Shown here: positions 1-9,528 of the stretch, piece after piece | Layout: each line of letters starts with the position of its first letter | Numbering within the stretch: position 1 is the stretch's first letter | From: Hyphochytrium catenoides | Lineage: Eukaryota > Sar > Hyphochytriomycetes > Hyphochytriales > Hyphochytriaceae | Assembly (NCBI GenBank): GCA_900088475.1 | Contig: FLMG01004709.1 | Span: 7,598-20,602, forward strand | DNA: 13,005 nt | Reading direction: 5' to 3' | Position numbers and translations under genes: made by a program | Notes under the pieces: generated by a model | What the model saw: the letters and a program-made list of their open reading frames with translations, nothing else | Told to the model about the DNA's origin: nothing | Database searches by the model: none

Positions 1-52
1 AAGAGTGCGAGAGCTAAGAAGAGCATGGAAGCACCGCGCATCAAAAGAGTAC

Positions 53-1152
53 CTGGCAAAGAGGTCTGCCTGGAGCTTTTGCTCCTGTCGATTCTCTTGC
101 CCTTGCTTTCCCTGTAGACGGCCTGCTTCCCCTGTCTGCTCTCCTCTACTGCCATCCAGGAGCTGCTGAAAGTGTTCCTTGGCGACGTTACCTCGCCGGG
201 TCCGGTCGTATCTTAAGACAGAATTTTTTTGGGTGAGCAACAGAGAAAAGTGGACCGACTACACTTTAAGTGGTCGAGAAGAGGTAACGATAGGGCAAAC
301 CGCGAAGAATAGCAAAGAAGCACAAGCAAAATAACCGCAAGAGGTGAGAACATGAGCCGGAAAGTGACCATGAAAGTAGAAAAGGACCCAGTGCAGCAAG
401 AAGGAGGCGGAGAAGTGTCACGGACGATAGCCCACTTTTCAAAGAGGATGCCCGCCTCAAACTCCGTGCCCGCTGCCAGTGAGGCTCCACCATTTGCGGA
501 TGGAGGCGTGAGCGACGTCTCTGGCCTGCTGTGAGCCCGTTGCGATCAGAGGATGCAGAGAGGGGAGACAAAAATCAGTAGAACATCATAGTAAAGCTTG
601 TAAACGCTTAGGCAGAAGGAGAAGGAAGCTAGAGATGAAGAGAGAGGTAGGCACCATCAGGTCGGAGCAAGTGTCAGAGGAAATTGGATGAGACAGGCTG
701 AATGCAGCCTAAAAGGGGATGAGGAAGGAAGAGAAATGATGGGAAGCAAAGGGAGGGAACCCAGGAAGGGAGACAGATAGGTGGGCGAAGAATGGCGCGT
801 GATATCTGGAGTGAGAACTAGGTGGAGATTGAGAGTGACTCTATCATCCGTACCTGATCTCTTCAGCTTTTGACCTTGAGGAGACCAAAGCGTCAGTGGA
901 GCTGCTCCTGGCTGATTTGTCCTTCTTCACCTTCTTCTCGCCATCCTTCCCTTCTTTGCTCGACTTCTTGCTGCTTGAAGATCCAGCTTCTGCCTTCTTT
1001 TTCTTTACTCTCTCTTTCGAAGCGCCGTCCTTCTTACTCTTTTTCACTACGGCGACACTGTCAATGGACTATTCGTGAGGGAACTCTCTGTCCCTTTTAC
1101 GTACCGCTTTCCATGCTTTTCCCACCTTGGAAGCTCCTGCAGCTGGTTTCAA
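53..1152 (-). CDS. Partial unrecognised gene: Lys/Ser-rich region plus degenerate EF-hand-like motif
   Basis: I do not recognise this gene. Read on the minus strand, four putative exons keep one open frame: 1152..1105 (tentative), 1068..854, 525 (or 528)..436, and 211..53. The donors are AG|GTACGG (854/853), AA|GTGGGC (436/435) and AG|GTACTC (53/52), and the gaps of 325 and 224 bp are pyrimidine-rich on the minus strand, like introns elsewhere in the window. The 1068..854 exon is low-complexity, with many KK, KKSKK and SSSS runs, so probably disordered and perhaps nucleic-acid or microtubule binding (inference). Joining 436 to 211 gives LFEKYDRTRRGNVAKEHF, shaped like an EF-hand (Asp at loop position 1, Gly at 6, Val at 8) but with Thr, Arg and His at positions 3, 5 and 12, so calcium binding is unlikely. 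A Gln/Glu-rich, coiled-coil-like stretch follows. The N-terminal exon is not resolved, and the gene continues past the left edge. Confidence 0.5.
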
Positions 1153-1554
1153 CTGAGAGCCGTAGCAAGCATAAGGTCAGACTCCATGGGCATGACTGAG
1201 TTCCCGTTCTCAAGAAAATCGTCCAATCATCTTGGGCTACTAAACAGCGGCAGGTTGCGTGCCGCTAACAACAAGCGAGAGAGTAAGAGGGCGAAGCTAG
1301 CCGTAGCAGGACTGACGCTCTTCTCCATCAATGCTGGGCAGTATGCTCCAGGGAGCTGTGCAAAGCTCCTATCAGCACGGGGGCTGGCCTAGGAAGAAGA
1401 GCGATCACAATGGCGATGAAGCCGCGTGGTAGAGCTCCAAAATACCCTTTCACAGACTCTGTTGGGCTGTCCACGGAGACAGTAACGGTGATTGTTCGGG
1501 TGCGGTAATCATTACGAAGGTTATCAGATAACTGACCATTGACGTTATTGTACA

Positions 1555-1680
1555 GCTAATATTTTTTTGCTATATTTATGTACCCTTATAAAAAACGGAT
1601 ATCTAAAATTTGGCTGGTTCTATAAATTAGTACTACTATCGACCTTATTTTTATAATTAAAGGGTGTAATCGCGAAAAAA
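1555..1680. promoter_or_regulatory. AT-rich island with TATA-like words between divergent genes
   Basis: This stretch is far richer in A and T than its surroundings. It contains TATAAAAAA at 1587-1595 and TATAAATT at 1621-1628 on the plus strand, plus several T runs. It lies between the minus-strand gene on the left and the plus-strand urease gene, about 510-630 bp before the urease ATG. A shared or urease-directed core promoter is an inference from position and composition; no start site can be seen. Confidence 0.3.
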
Positions 1681-1889
1681 GGCAAAAAGTCCCTTTGAAT
1701 TACAGAAGTGAGACCTTCCAGAGTCCTGGAGGATTACTGGGACCAGTAGGATGAGAATAAGAATAAGAAGATGGGTGTGAAGATGATGAATCTTTCTCAA
1801 AGCTCTTTTCTTTATCATCCGCAGCTTGTCCGCAAGTCAGCAATGAGGTAGGCGGAGGAGCAAGGATGATGGTTCAGCTGCGCCGCATC

Positions 1890-1932
1890 ACTCAGAGAGA
1901 GAGAGAGAGAAAAGAGAGGGAGAAAGACGTAT

Positions 1933-1977
<45 letters not shown>

Positions 1978-1998
1978 GGAGGACAGAGAGAGAGAGAG
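1890..1998. repeat. (GA)n microsatellite cluster upstream of urease
   Basis: There are three GA blocks separated by short interruptions: about 1891-1912, a perfect run of about 20 GA units at 1937-1976, and about 1984-1998. The cluster sits roughly 190-300 bp before the urease ATG, in the likely promoter or 5' leader. Long GA tracts mutate by slippage and can exclude nucleosomes or form triplex DNA (general knowledge). No coding frame of interest crosses it. Confidence 0.9.
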
Positions 1999-2185
1999 TT
2001 GGCAGAGAATGGATCCTGCCGTGACTGTAAAGGAGCGCCTCTTTACGCTTCAGAACTCGCTGTCATAACTTTGATCTTTAAAAAAAGACAGGCTGTGACG
2101 GGAACCTTTCCTCGTCGGTTGCCTCCTCCTGAAGGTTCACGACCACACAGCAAGTGGAAAACCTCAGGGCAGCTGGAAGAGAAGA

Positions 2186-5100
2186 ATGAGGCTGACACCG
2201 CGAGAAATTGATCATTTGAAGCTCCATAATGCTGGCTTCTTGGCGCAGAAGCGGCTGGCACGGGGCATACGACTTAACTATCCGGAGGCTGTTGCCCTCA
2301 TAGCAACCCAGGTAAGATATCTACCGTAGAATGCACACGGCTAGAGAGCTCACACACGGCCTCACAGCTTATGGAGGCGGCCAGAGATGGCGAGACTGTT
2401 GCATCCTTGATGAATCTTGGCAGAAAGATGTTAGGCAGGTACGGATAGTGGCAATACCCTGCACAAGTGCGATGATGTTGCGCATCCAGCTAATCGCCTC
2501 GCCTCAGACGCCAAGTGATGAGCGGTGTGCCGCAACTCCTGCACGAAGTCCAGATCGAAGCGACATTCCCCGATGGTACTTTCCACATAACAGAGACTGC
2601 TTCCTTTCGAGTGCCTCGTGAGCTTTTGCCTCTCTTTGGATAGCGATCGATAGCCTTGCTCTTCTTGGATCGATAACCTTGCTCTTCTTGTCACTGATGT
2701 GCCGACTTCTTGCCATCCAGCTCTCTTCTCTCCCTGTTATGTTTACTCTATCTCATGCTGCCTTGCTCTGCTACTATTGTCACTTGATCTTTCTCCTTCC
2801 GCTATCCGAAAGGAACGAAGCTTGTGACAGTGCACTCTCCTATCGCCGCTTCGGACGGAGACCTGGAGTTGGCACTAAGGGGCTCGTTTCTCCCGATTCC
2901 TCCTCTGGACACCTTTGAGCCAAAGGAAGGCGAAGAAGACATTGCATTGTCAAACATTATCCCTGATAAGGATGCAGACAATATTATTATCAATGTGGGC
3001 AGGCCAATCACGAGAATGAAGGTCACGAATCTATCAGACAGAGCGATCCAGGTAGACACTGGTACCAGGAACCAGTTTCCGGTCTTCCTTGTCTTCTGTG
3101 CTCCTTCGACCATCCTCTTTCTTAGCTTTCCTCCTCAGGCAATAACTCTATAGGTGGCCTTCCTTCTTCTTGCTGCTCAGTGTGCCCTTTCAGTTTCTTC
3201 ACTTCTTTCTTGGTACGTACAATCCCCTGCCCGATCCTCAGTATAGATAAACAATTTTTCTTACTTGCTTGGCCATAACGCCCAGTTATTGACCCTTCCT
3301 CTTTATGGCAACTGAATCGTCCTCGGTCACTCATGATCGGTTCTGTGGCTTCTGTTGATCCAGGTCGGAAGCCATTATCACTTCATAGAAACTAGTAGTT
3401 TCTTAGAGTTTGACAGAGAGAAGGCATACGGCTGTCGCCTTAACATTCCAGCCGGAACAGCCACGCGCTTTGAGGTACTGCTCCGAAGCTCTATGTTTTT
3501 GACTGATTGGTTGCCTTTCCTTCTTTAGTCAACCTTTATAGGTTACCAAGATGTACTCACTACCAAGTAAACAGAGCACTGGATTACCTTTGACGCTTGT
3601 CACTCCTCTTGCTATTCGTCCGCCATTGCAAGGAGAACACTCCGGCTCTCTTAGCTCTCTCCAAATGACCGTGCGCTCTGTCTCTTTGTTTATGAGTCTG
3701 TCGCTCTATTTATGCCCTTCCCTTCCGTGCTTTGACCTTAGCCTGGAGAGACCAAAAGCGTGTCTCTCGTGCCAATCGGTGGAAACAAAATCATTTCAGG
3801 AGGAAATGGGTTGGCGACCGGCCCTGTCAGTTCTAGCAGGTTGCCTGAGATAATGCAGCAGGTGATGGGAAGGCTAGACTCGACAGAGAAGATTACCTTT
3901 GTTAAGAAACCCTCTTCATTCTTTGTTACTTGCGACTTCGTGATCGGTGTTCCTTCTTCGCTGCTTGCCGCTGCTGTTGCTTCCCATTTTGTCTAGTCCC
4001 GTCACTCACCAGTTGGTCTATTTGTCTCTATGTATAGGTAAGAGCTCGAGGTTTCCATCATCGTCCTAGCGATGGTGCAACAACACCGCGGAGCCCTCCA
4101 GGTGCGGCTTAGTGGAAGGACCTAGATCTAGGTGGTGCTATTTCTCAGAATTTCTATCCCGGGTCTCGGTCCTTGCACAGGAAAGAAGGCGAAGCATGAC
4201 GCTGCAGCTCCTTACACAGTCTCCCGTCAAAAATATGCCTCGTTGTATGGTCCCACCACTGGGGATAAGATCCGGCTGGGAGACACCTGCCTATACGTTG
4301 AGGTCATCCGCCACTGCTACTCTGTCTTTCAAGCACTATTGCCTCGCTATCCTCTCCTCTCCCCTCCAGATAGAGTCAGTTGAACTCGTAGAACCGTGCC
4401 GTCTTTTAACACCTCTGAGTCTGGCAATACTACGGACAGCTATAGACCTCAGTACTTGCTATCCTTACTAGAGTTTGCCGATGTCCACTGCCGCGACTAC
4501 TTAGACTCTGGCTCCTCTGGATCTTATCGTTTCAGTCTCTTCTCCTGTTTAGATTGAGAAAGACTTCGCCATCTATGGCGACGAGTGCGTATTTGGAGGA
4601 GGAAAGGTTCTTCGCGAAGGAATGGGACAGGCGACCGGCATCACCGCAGAGCAAGCACTTGATGTAGTTATTACCAACGCTGTGATTCTGGACTACACTG
4701 GCATCTACAAGGCCGACGTAGGAATAAAGCACGGCTTTATTGTAGGCATTGGTGGGTACGGCTTTTCGGCAGTTGCGAGCAAGAGGTTAGCGTTCTAGGA
4801 GTAGGCAATGATGTCCTGGCACCTATTATTGATTTTCGCTCCATGGTCTTAAAGCTCAAACGGTGGGCACTCATCTCAGTCTATAGGAAAAGCTGGAAAC
4901 CCCGACACGATGGACGGAGTGGACGAGGGGATGATAGTCGGAGTCACCACAGAAGCGATAGCTGGAGAAGGGCTGATCCTTACAGCCGGAGGCATAGACA
5001 CGCACGTGCACTTTATCTGCCCGCAGGTAGGGGTAGTCATCCTGTTTGTATCGGACATTGCATGGTCTGATGCATGTCACTGTGTTTACAGCTCTGTGAT

Positions 5101-7732
5101 GAAGCGATTGCATCGTAAGTGCAACTCCCTTTGCGCATTTAGGGCTTAGGTTTGGACTCTACACTTGTCTCTGCCCAGCATAATAGTTCTGAACAACCAG
5201 AGGTCTTTTCGCTAAGATGAACAGTTCTCTTGCCCTTAACATTTCGTCTGTCTTTGTAGAGGTGTAACGACCCTTTTAGGAGGCGGGACAGGTCCAGCGA
5301 CAGGTACCAAAGCAACCACGTGCACCCCTTCCCCAGAGCATGTAAGGTTCCTCAGGTCCTAAGTTGCTGTCGGCAAATCACCAGCAGACCTCTTGATATA
5401 CCTGCAGACACCGCTCTGCTTCAGAACTACGCTTTTGAGACTCTCGCTCTTTCCGCGCTCTTCGCTCTTTTCTCTGCAAGGTCTTAGTCCACTCTTTGTT
5501 GCCACACTTCATTAGGTGGCTATGATGCTGAAAGCGACAGATGCCTTCCCAGTGAATATTGGACTCACAGGGAAGGGCAATACCTCTTCGCCTCTGGGCC
5601 TCTCAGAAGTCATCAGGGCTGGGGCTGTGGGATTGAAGCTGCATGAGGACTGGGGTACTACCCCTGCAGCCATAGACAACTGCCTCTCTGTCGCGGAGAA
5701 GTACGATATACAGGTGCGATAATCTATGAACTCTAGAGCATTACAAAGAATCGGGTTAACTGGGAAGGCCGCCTAGTTGCTGTCTGCGTCGCTTCCACCA
5801 AGTTGTTAGAAGTTTCAGAGATCTAGATTTTTTGATGAGGAAGAAGAGTGGGACTTGAGCCAGAGGATGAAGAGACATTTCAGAAGCAGCAGCCAGTGAG
5901 AGTAAGTTGTTCGGGCCTAATCTTGTGTCTTTCTCCGCGCGTTGCAGGTGACCATTCACACCGACACCCTGAATGAATCTTGCGTGGTAGAGCAAACAAT
6001 TGCAGCGTTGAAGGGCCGGACCATCCATACTTATCACTCAGAGGGAGCTGGCGGAGGCCACGCGCCTGACATTATCACCGTTTGCTCGATCCCTAACGTC
6101 ATTCCCTCTTCTACTAACCCTACTCGGTAAGGGTCAGCATTGTGGATTGCCTCCATCAGAGCTGCTTTCGCTATGAACTCTTCGTAATTGTCTTCTGGAA
6201 GAGGAAAGTGCCAGCATGTGCTAATAGAGGATGGCTCTCTCTCTCTCTCTCTCTTCCTCAAGGCCCTTCACGAAGAACACCATTGATGAGCATCTGGATA
6301 TGCTGGTACGTCACTAGCTCTGAATTTAGACTGTCTCTTTCTCATCTTCTAGGCAAGACCGAGCTGAAAATATCATTTTCTTTGGCTGCTTTCAATCTCT
6401 CTCTTAGTAAATGCTCGCTTCTAATGTCCGAATATGGCAGATGGTCTGTCACCACCTTGATAAAAATGTCCCTGAAGACATCGCATTCGCAGAGTCAAGA
6501 ATTAGAGAAGAAACAATAGCTGCAGAGGATATCCTTCACGACATGGGCGCCATCAGGTTATGATTCCTTGCTTTGCACTTGCGACGCACCGCTCATCCTT
6601 TCAAATGCAGCTCCCTCTTACCCTTACTTTCTCTCTCTCTCTCTTGGGGCACTTTCTCTCTTTCTGTAGCATCATCTCCTCGGACTCGCAGGCCATGGGT
6701 CGAGTGGGGGAGGTTATCACTCGGACATGGCAGACAGCGGACAAGATGAAGAGGCAGCGAGGATCTCTACCTGAGGATGCGGAAGAAGAAAGAGACAGAG
6801 ACAACTTCAGAGCCAAGAGATATATTGCAAAGTACACTATCAACCCTGCGGTTGCACATGGAATGAGCCATCTCATCGGCTCCATAGAGGTGAACTCTCC
6901 CCTGATCTAGCAGGGAGATCATGATGCTTCATTGCACTCTTGGCCCCTACTGAATGTTGCAGTGCTCCTCATGCCTCTAGCTCACAGCTTTTGGTCTCTG
7001 AGCCGGTTGAAAGCTGCTATGATGTTGCCACGCGATCGCCCTCTCTGTTCTACTCTCTGTGTCTAAAGGACCATTGCATAGGTTGGGAAGTTTGCCGACC
7101 TTGTCTTATGGAAGCCAGAGCTCTTTGGAGCCAAGCCTGAGTTGGTGCTTAAGGGTGGGACCATTGCCTGGGCACAGATGGGCGATCCCAATGCTTCCAT
7201 TCCTACACCTGAACCTGTCGTGATGCGGCCCATGTTTGGGGCTTACGGTGGCGCCTTAGGCAGCTGTTCAATAGCGTTTGTCAGCCAGGCCGCTAAGGAC
7301 TGTAGGAAAGTCTTAGACTATGGACTGAAGAAGAGGATTGAGCCTGTCAAGCATTGCAGAGGGATTGGAAAGAAGGTACGAAGACTTTAGAAGGTCCCAA
7401 GCTGGGATCAGAGGACAACGACGAATGAGTGCTGGACAGCGTCAGTGATGTTTAGGTGCAAGCTTCAATGAAGTGAAATGAAGCTGTCACCTGGAAGCAC
7501 AGAAAGTGCTCACAGAACAGCGCTTTCCTTGTTCTTCGTCCACACTTTTCCATCTCTGCTCACTCTCAATCTCTGTTTTCGCTTCTGCAATTTTCAGGAA
7601 ATGAAGCTCAACAACGTGACCCCGTCCATCAAGGTCGACCCGGAGACCTATCAGGTCACTGTGAACGGACAGGTCATCACATGCAAGCCAGTGAACAAGG
7701 TCCCGTTGGCTCAACGGTACTTCCTCTTTTAG
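2186..7732 (+). CDS. Urease, fused gamma-beta-alpha single polypeptide, 19 exons, 849 aa
   Basis: Urease hydrolyses urea to ammonia and carbamate at a two-nickel centre, in the cytosol of plants, fungi and algae. Exons: 2186-2311, 2368-2438, 2508-2575, 2813-3051, 3364-3474, 3742-3861, 4038-4101, 4181-4302, 4553-4751, 4887-5026, 5092-5114, 5260-5341, 5516-5713, 5948-6126, 6263-6305, 6441-6556, 6670-6889, 7082-7375, 7598-7732. All 18 introns are GT-AG, and the exons total 2550 nt in one frame. The start gives [11 protein letters not shown], the usual gamma N-terminus; an in-frame TGA lies at 2096 with no other ATG between. Gamma covers roughly residues 1-100, beta 110-245, linker 246-270, alpha 271-849. 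Nickel ligands are H413, H415, carbamylated K496, H525, H551 and D639; flap residues are C598 and H599. Each lies exactly six positions after its jack bean equivalent, which supports the model. The protein ends in YFLF as usual, and no targeting peptide is visible. Confidence 0.96.
5092..5114 (+). other. 23-nt microexon of urease (exon 11)
   Basis: This tiny exon encodes LCDEAIA plus the first two bases of the next Ser codon. It is flanked by a tttacag acceptor and a GTAAGT donor. It links the exon ending in HVHFICPQ, which carries two nickel-binding histidines, to the exon starting with the [15 protein letters not shown] motif. Conserved ureases have an equivalent segment here without a gap, so the exon is needed to keep both frame and fold. 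Confidence 0.9.
6235..6262 (+). repeat. CT microsatellite acting as polypyrimidine tract of urease intron 14
   Basis: A (CT)n run followed by cttcctcaag ends directly at the acceptor before exon 15 (6263). The repeat therefore appears to be the polypyrimidine tract of this 136-bp intron. A similar but shorter CT run lies at about 6629-6648 in intron 16. Confidence 0.75.
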
Positions 7733-8097
7733 AGTGGCAGGAGAAGGAAGAAGAACGGCAGATAAAGAAGCAAAAGATTTTGCCTATATTGAGGTGGCTT
7801 GTCTAATAGATAATGAGGACAAACCCCTAACGTTCTACCCTAATAAACGGATGATCTTTGTCAAAGATGCTGGAAGCTTAGCGGGGTGCTCCGTTCGTCT
7901 ATGTAAAGCCTTCACTGTTATTTCTGTTTCCAAGCTTCCGTACGCAGCTTTGACCTGCCTCCATTCTGCAGTTTCCTAAGTCTGAGTTTCACAGTCTGAA
8001 AGCTTCATCATTCTCGCGTCACTGTTCTGTCATCCAGTCTGCGCACCAGGACTCTCGAGCCGCATCAGCCTGAGCCTGTGGCTCTAGAACATCACCG
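7733..8097 (+). other. Urease 3' flank, probable 3' UTR, with AATAAA at 7842-7847
   Basis: No gene is recognised here. A single AATAAA occurs 110 bases after the urease stop and could be a polyadenylation signal, though it is not known whether this organism uses that word. An open frame at 7734-7979 lacks an ATG start and lies in a different frame from urease; it looks like chance. From about 7980 the sequence begins to show degenerate versions of the minisatellite motif (agtctga, gagcc, cactg). Confidence 0.4.
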
Positions 8098-8520
8098 AGT
8101 CTGAGCTCCATGACTCTGGTGCCTCACTCACTGTGAGCTCCACGACTCTGGAGCTTCACTCATGCTGCTTACTTACACAGTGTGGAGCTCCATCACTCTG
8201 GTGCCTCACTCAGTGTGAGCTCCACGAGTTGGTGCCTCACTCAGTGTGAGCTCCACGAGTTGGTGCCGCACTCAGTGTGAGCTCCACGAATTGGTGCCGC
8301 ACTCAGTGTGAGCTTCATGACTCTGGTGCCTCACTCAGTGTGAGCTTCATGACTCTGGTGCCTCCCCCAGTGTGAGCTCGACGAGTCTGGTGGCTCACTC
8401 AGTGTGAGCTCCACGAGTTGGTGCCGCACTCAGTGTGAGCTTCATGACTCTGGTGCCTCAGCGTGAGCTCCACGAGTCTGATGCCGCACTCACTGTGAGC
8501 TCCACGAGTCTGGTGCTTCA
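8098..8520. repeat. Minisatellite, about 13 units of 31 or 32 bp
   Basis: The unit reads approximately GTGAGCTCCACGAGTTGGTG followed by CCGCACTCAGT. Two length classes alternate: 31 bp (cgagttggtg form) and 32 bp (gactctggtg or gagtctggtg form). Units start near 8216, 8247, 8278, 8309, 8341, 8372, 8404, 8435, 8463 and 8495, with more diverged copies from 8098 to 8215. Most junctions between units contain CTCAC-TCAGT-GTGAG, a 5-bp inverted repeat with a 5-base loop. The periods are not multiples of three and no long frame crosses the array, so it is noncoding. Confidence 0.92.
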
Positions 8521-9058
8521 TGAGCGAAACTTTAAAAAATCGGTCAGCGCTCTGGACTGAGAAGCTTCCACTCTGATGGCTGATGGTTATTTCAAGCCGA
8601 TATTAGTGGCTGCCCAGAAGATTCCTAGAATCATTGTTAGGCTTGTACTGAACCAAACCCCCCGTCACATCCGTACACCTAAGATAGAACCGAGAATAGG
8701 GTCTACCGAAGCTAGAAGCTTTTTGCAGAGCTACCCCTGGAGCTAACCGAACTGTTCTCTTCATCACTGCAGCAAACGAACCTCGGGAAGGACGTGGGCA
8801 CCTGACGTGGGGATCAGCGCGAGAAGGAAAGTCATTGAGAGCCCCTCTGCAGAGTGCAGACTCCTTCGCTTCCATCAAGCTTCTCAAGCCTACCATCACC
8901 TCTTCTCTGTGTCCTTAGGGCTATCTGCCGTGCATCAGCGGTCTCTCATTGAGTGGACACTGAAGCCAGTATAAGGTCAAGGCGGCTAGGGAGTGCTGTC
9001 CACTCACAACGGGCCAAACAAGCTGATTCTGCCTTCAAGGTCCTTAGGCCAAGCTTCA
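8521..9058. other. Intergenic stretch and thioesterase 5' flank; no recognised gene
   Basis: I see no gene that I can name. On the minus strand a frame with an ATG at 8896 stays open for 97 codons to 8603. It is Arg/Ser-rich, has no motif I recognise and no supporting splice context, so I leave it as unproven. The frame of the thioesterase is open upstream back to 8993 but has no ATG before 9059. Confidence 0.4.
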
Positions 9059-9460
9059 ATGACAGCCAGTCGGGCTTCTCTTCGCCGCCTCCAGGCCTTG
9101 AGAAGGCTAGTGGTTGCGGGGCCCCGTAGCAGCAGCAAAGGGTGGCAGCAGCCTTCACCATTGCTCTTAGCGACAACGAATGCCTCCTCCGCTTCAGGTC
9201 CTCTTACGCCCGCCCGCAGTCTTGCCATGCGAGAGCTTTCCACGAAATGCGCTAATGATAGCTCCAGAGAGGTGCCTGAGAGAGTTCAGGAAGCAATGAA
9301 GGACTACTCGGTCATCTCTAGGCTCGACGTTAGGTGGGGCGACATGGTAGGTGGGACTGAAGGGTTGCCTTACTTCCAGTCGCCGGGAACAGATGTCTGA
9401 ATGCTTCTTTCGCCTCTTCCGGGTCGGCAACTAGTCTTTTCCGTCTCTTCTCTCTCTCTC

Positions 9461-9528
<68 letters not shown>

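Noticed and set aside
352-534. Plus-strand open frame of 60 codons starting MSRKVTMKVEK
   Set aside because: It is opposite a minus-strand exon and intron with matching splice signals and a better protein signal, so it is probably an antisense shadow.
870-1199. Overlapping plus-strand frames rich in Ser, Leu and Phe
   Set aside because: They are the complement of the Lys/Ser-rich minus-strand exon; the odd composition is explained by that.
5756-6037. Minus-strand open frame across urease intron 13 and exon 14
   Set aside because: It overlaps strongly conserved urease coding sequence on the other strand and shows no motif.
2186-6126. Separate bacterial-style ureA, ureB and ureC genes
   Set aside because: The subunit-like segments are joined in one frame by consistent GT-AG introns, and single segments are interrupted many times with stops between them.
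7734-7979. Open frame directly after the urease stop
   Set aside because: No ATG start, different frame from urease, and contains the possible polyadenylation signal; probably 3' UTR.
8098-8520. CRISPR array
   Set aside because: The copies are adjacent diverged tandem units without unique spacers, in eukaryotic DNA with no cas genes.
8993-9058. Upstream extension of the thioesterase frame
   Set aside because: It contains no ATG; the first ATG at 9059 begins a good organelle presequence.
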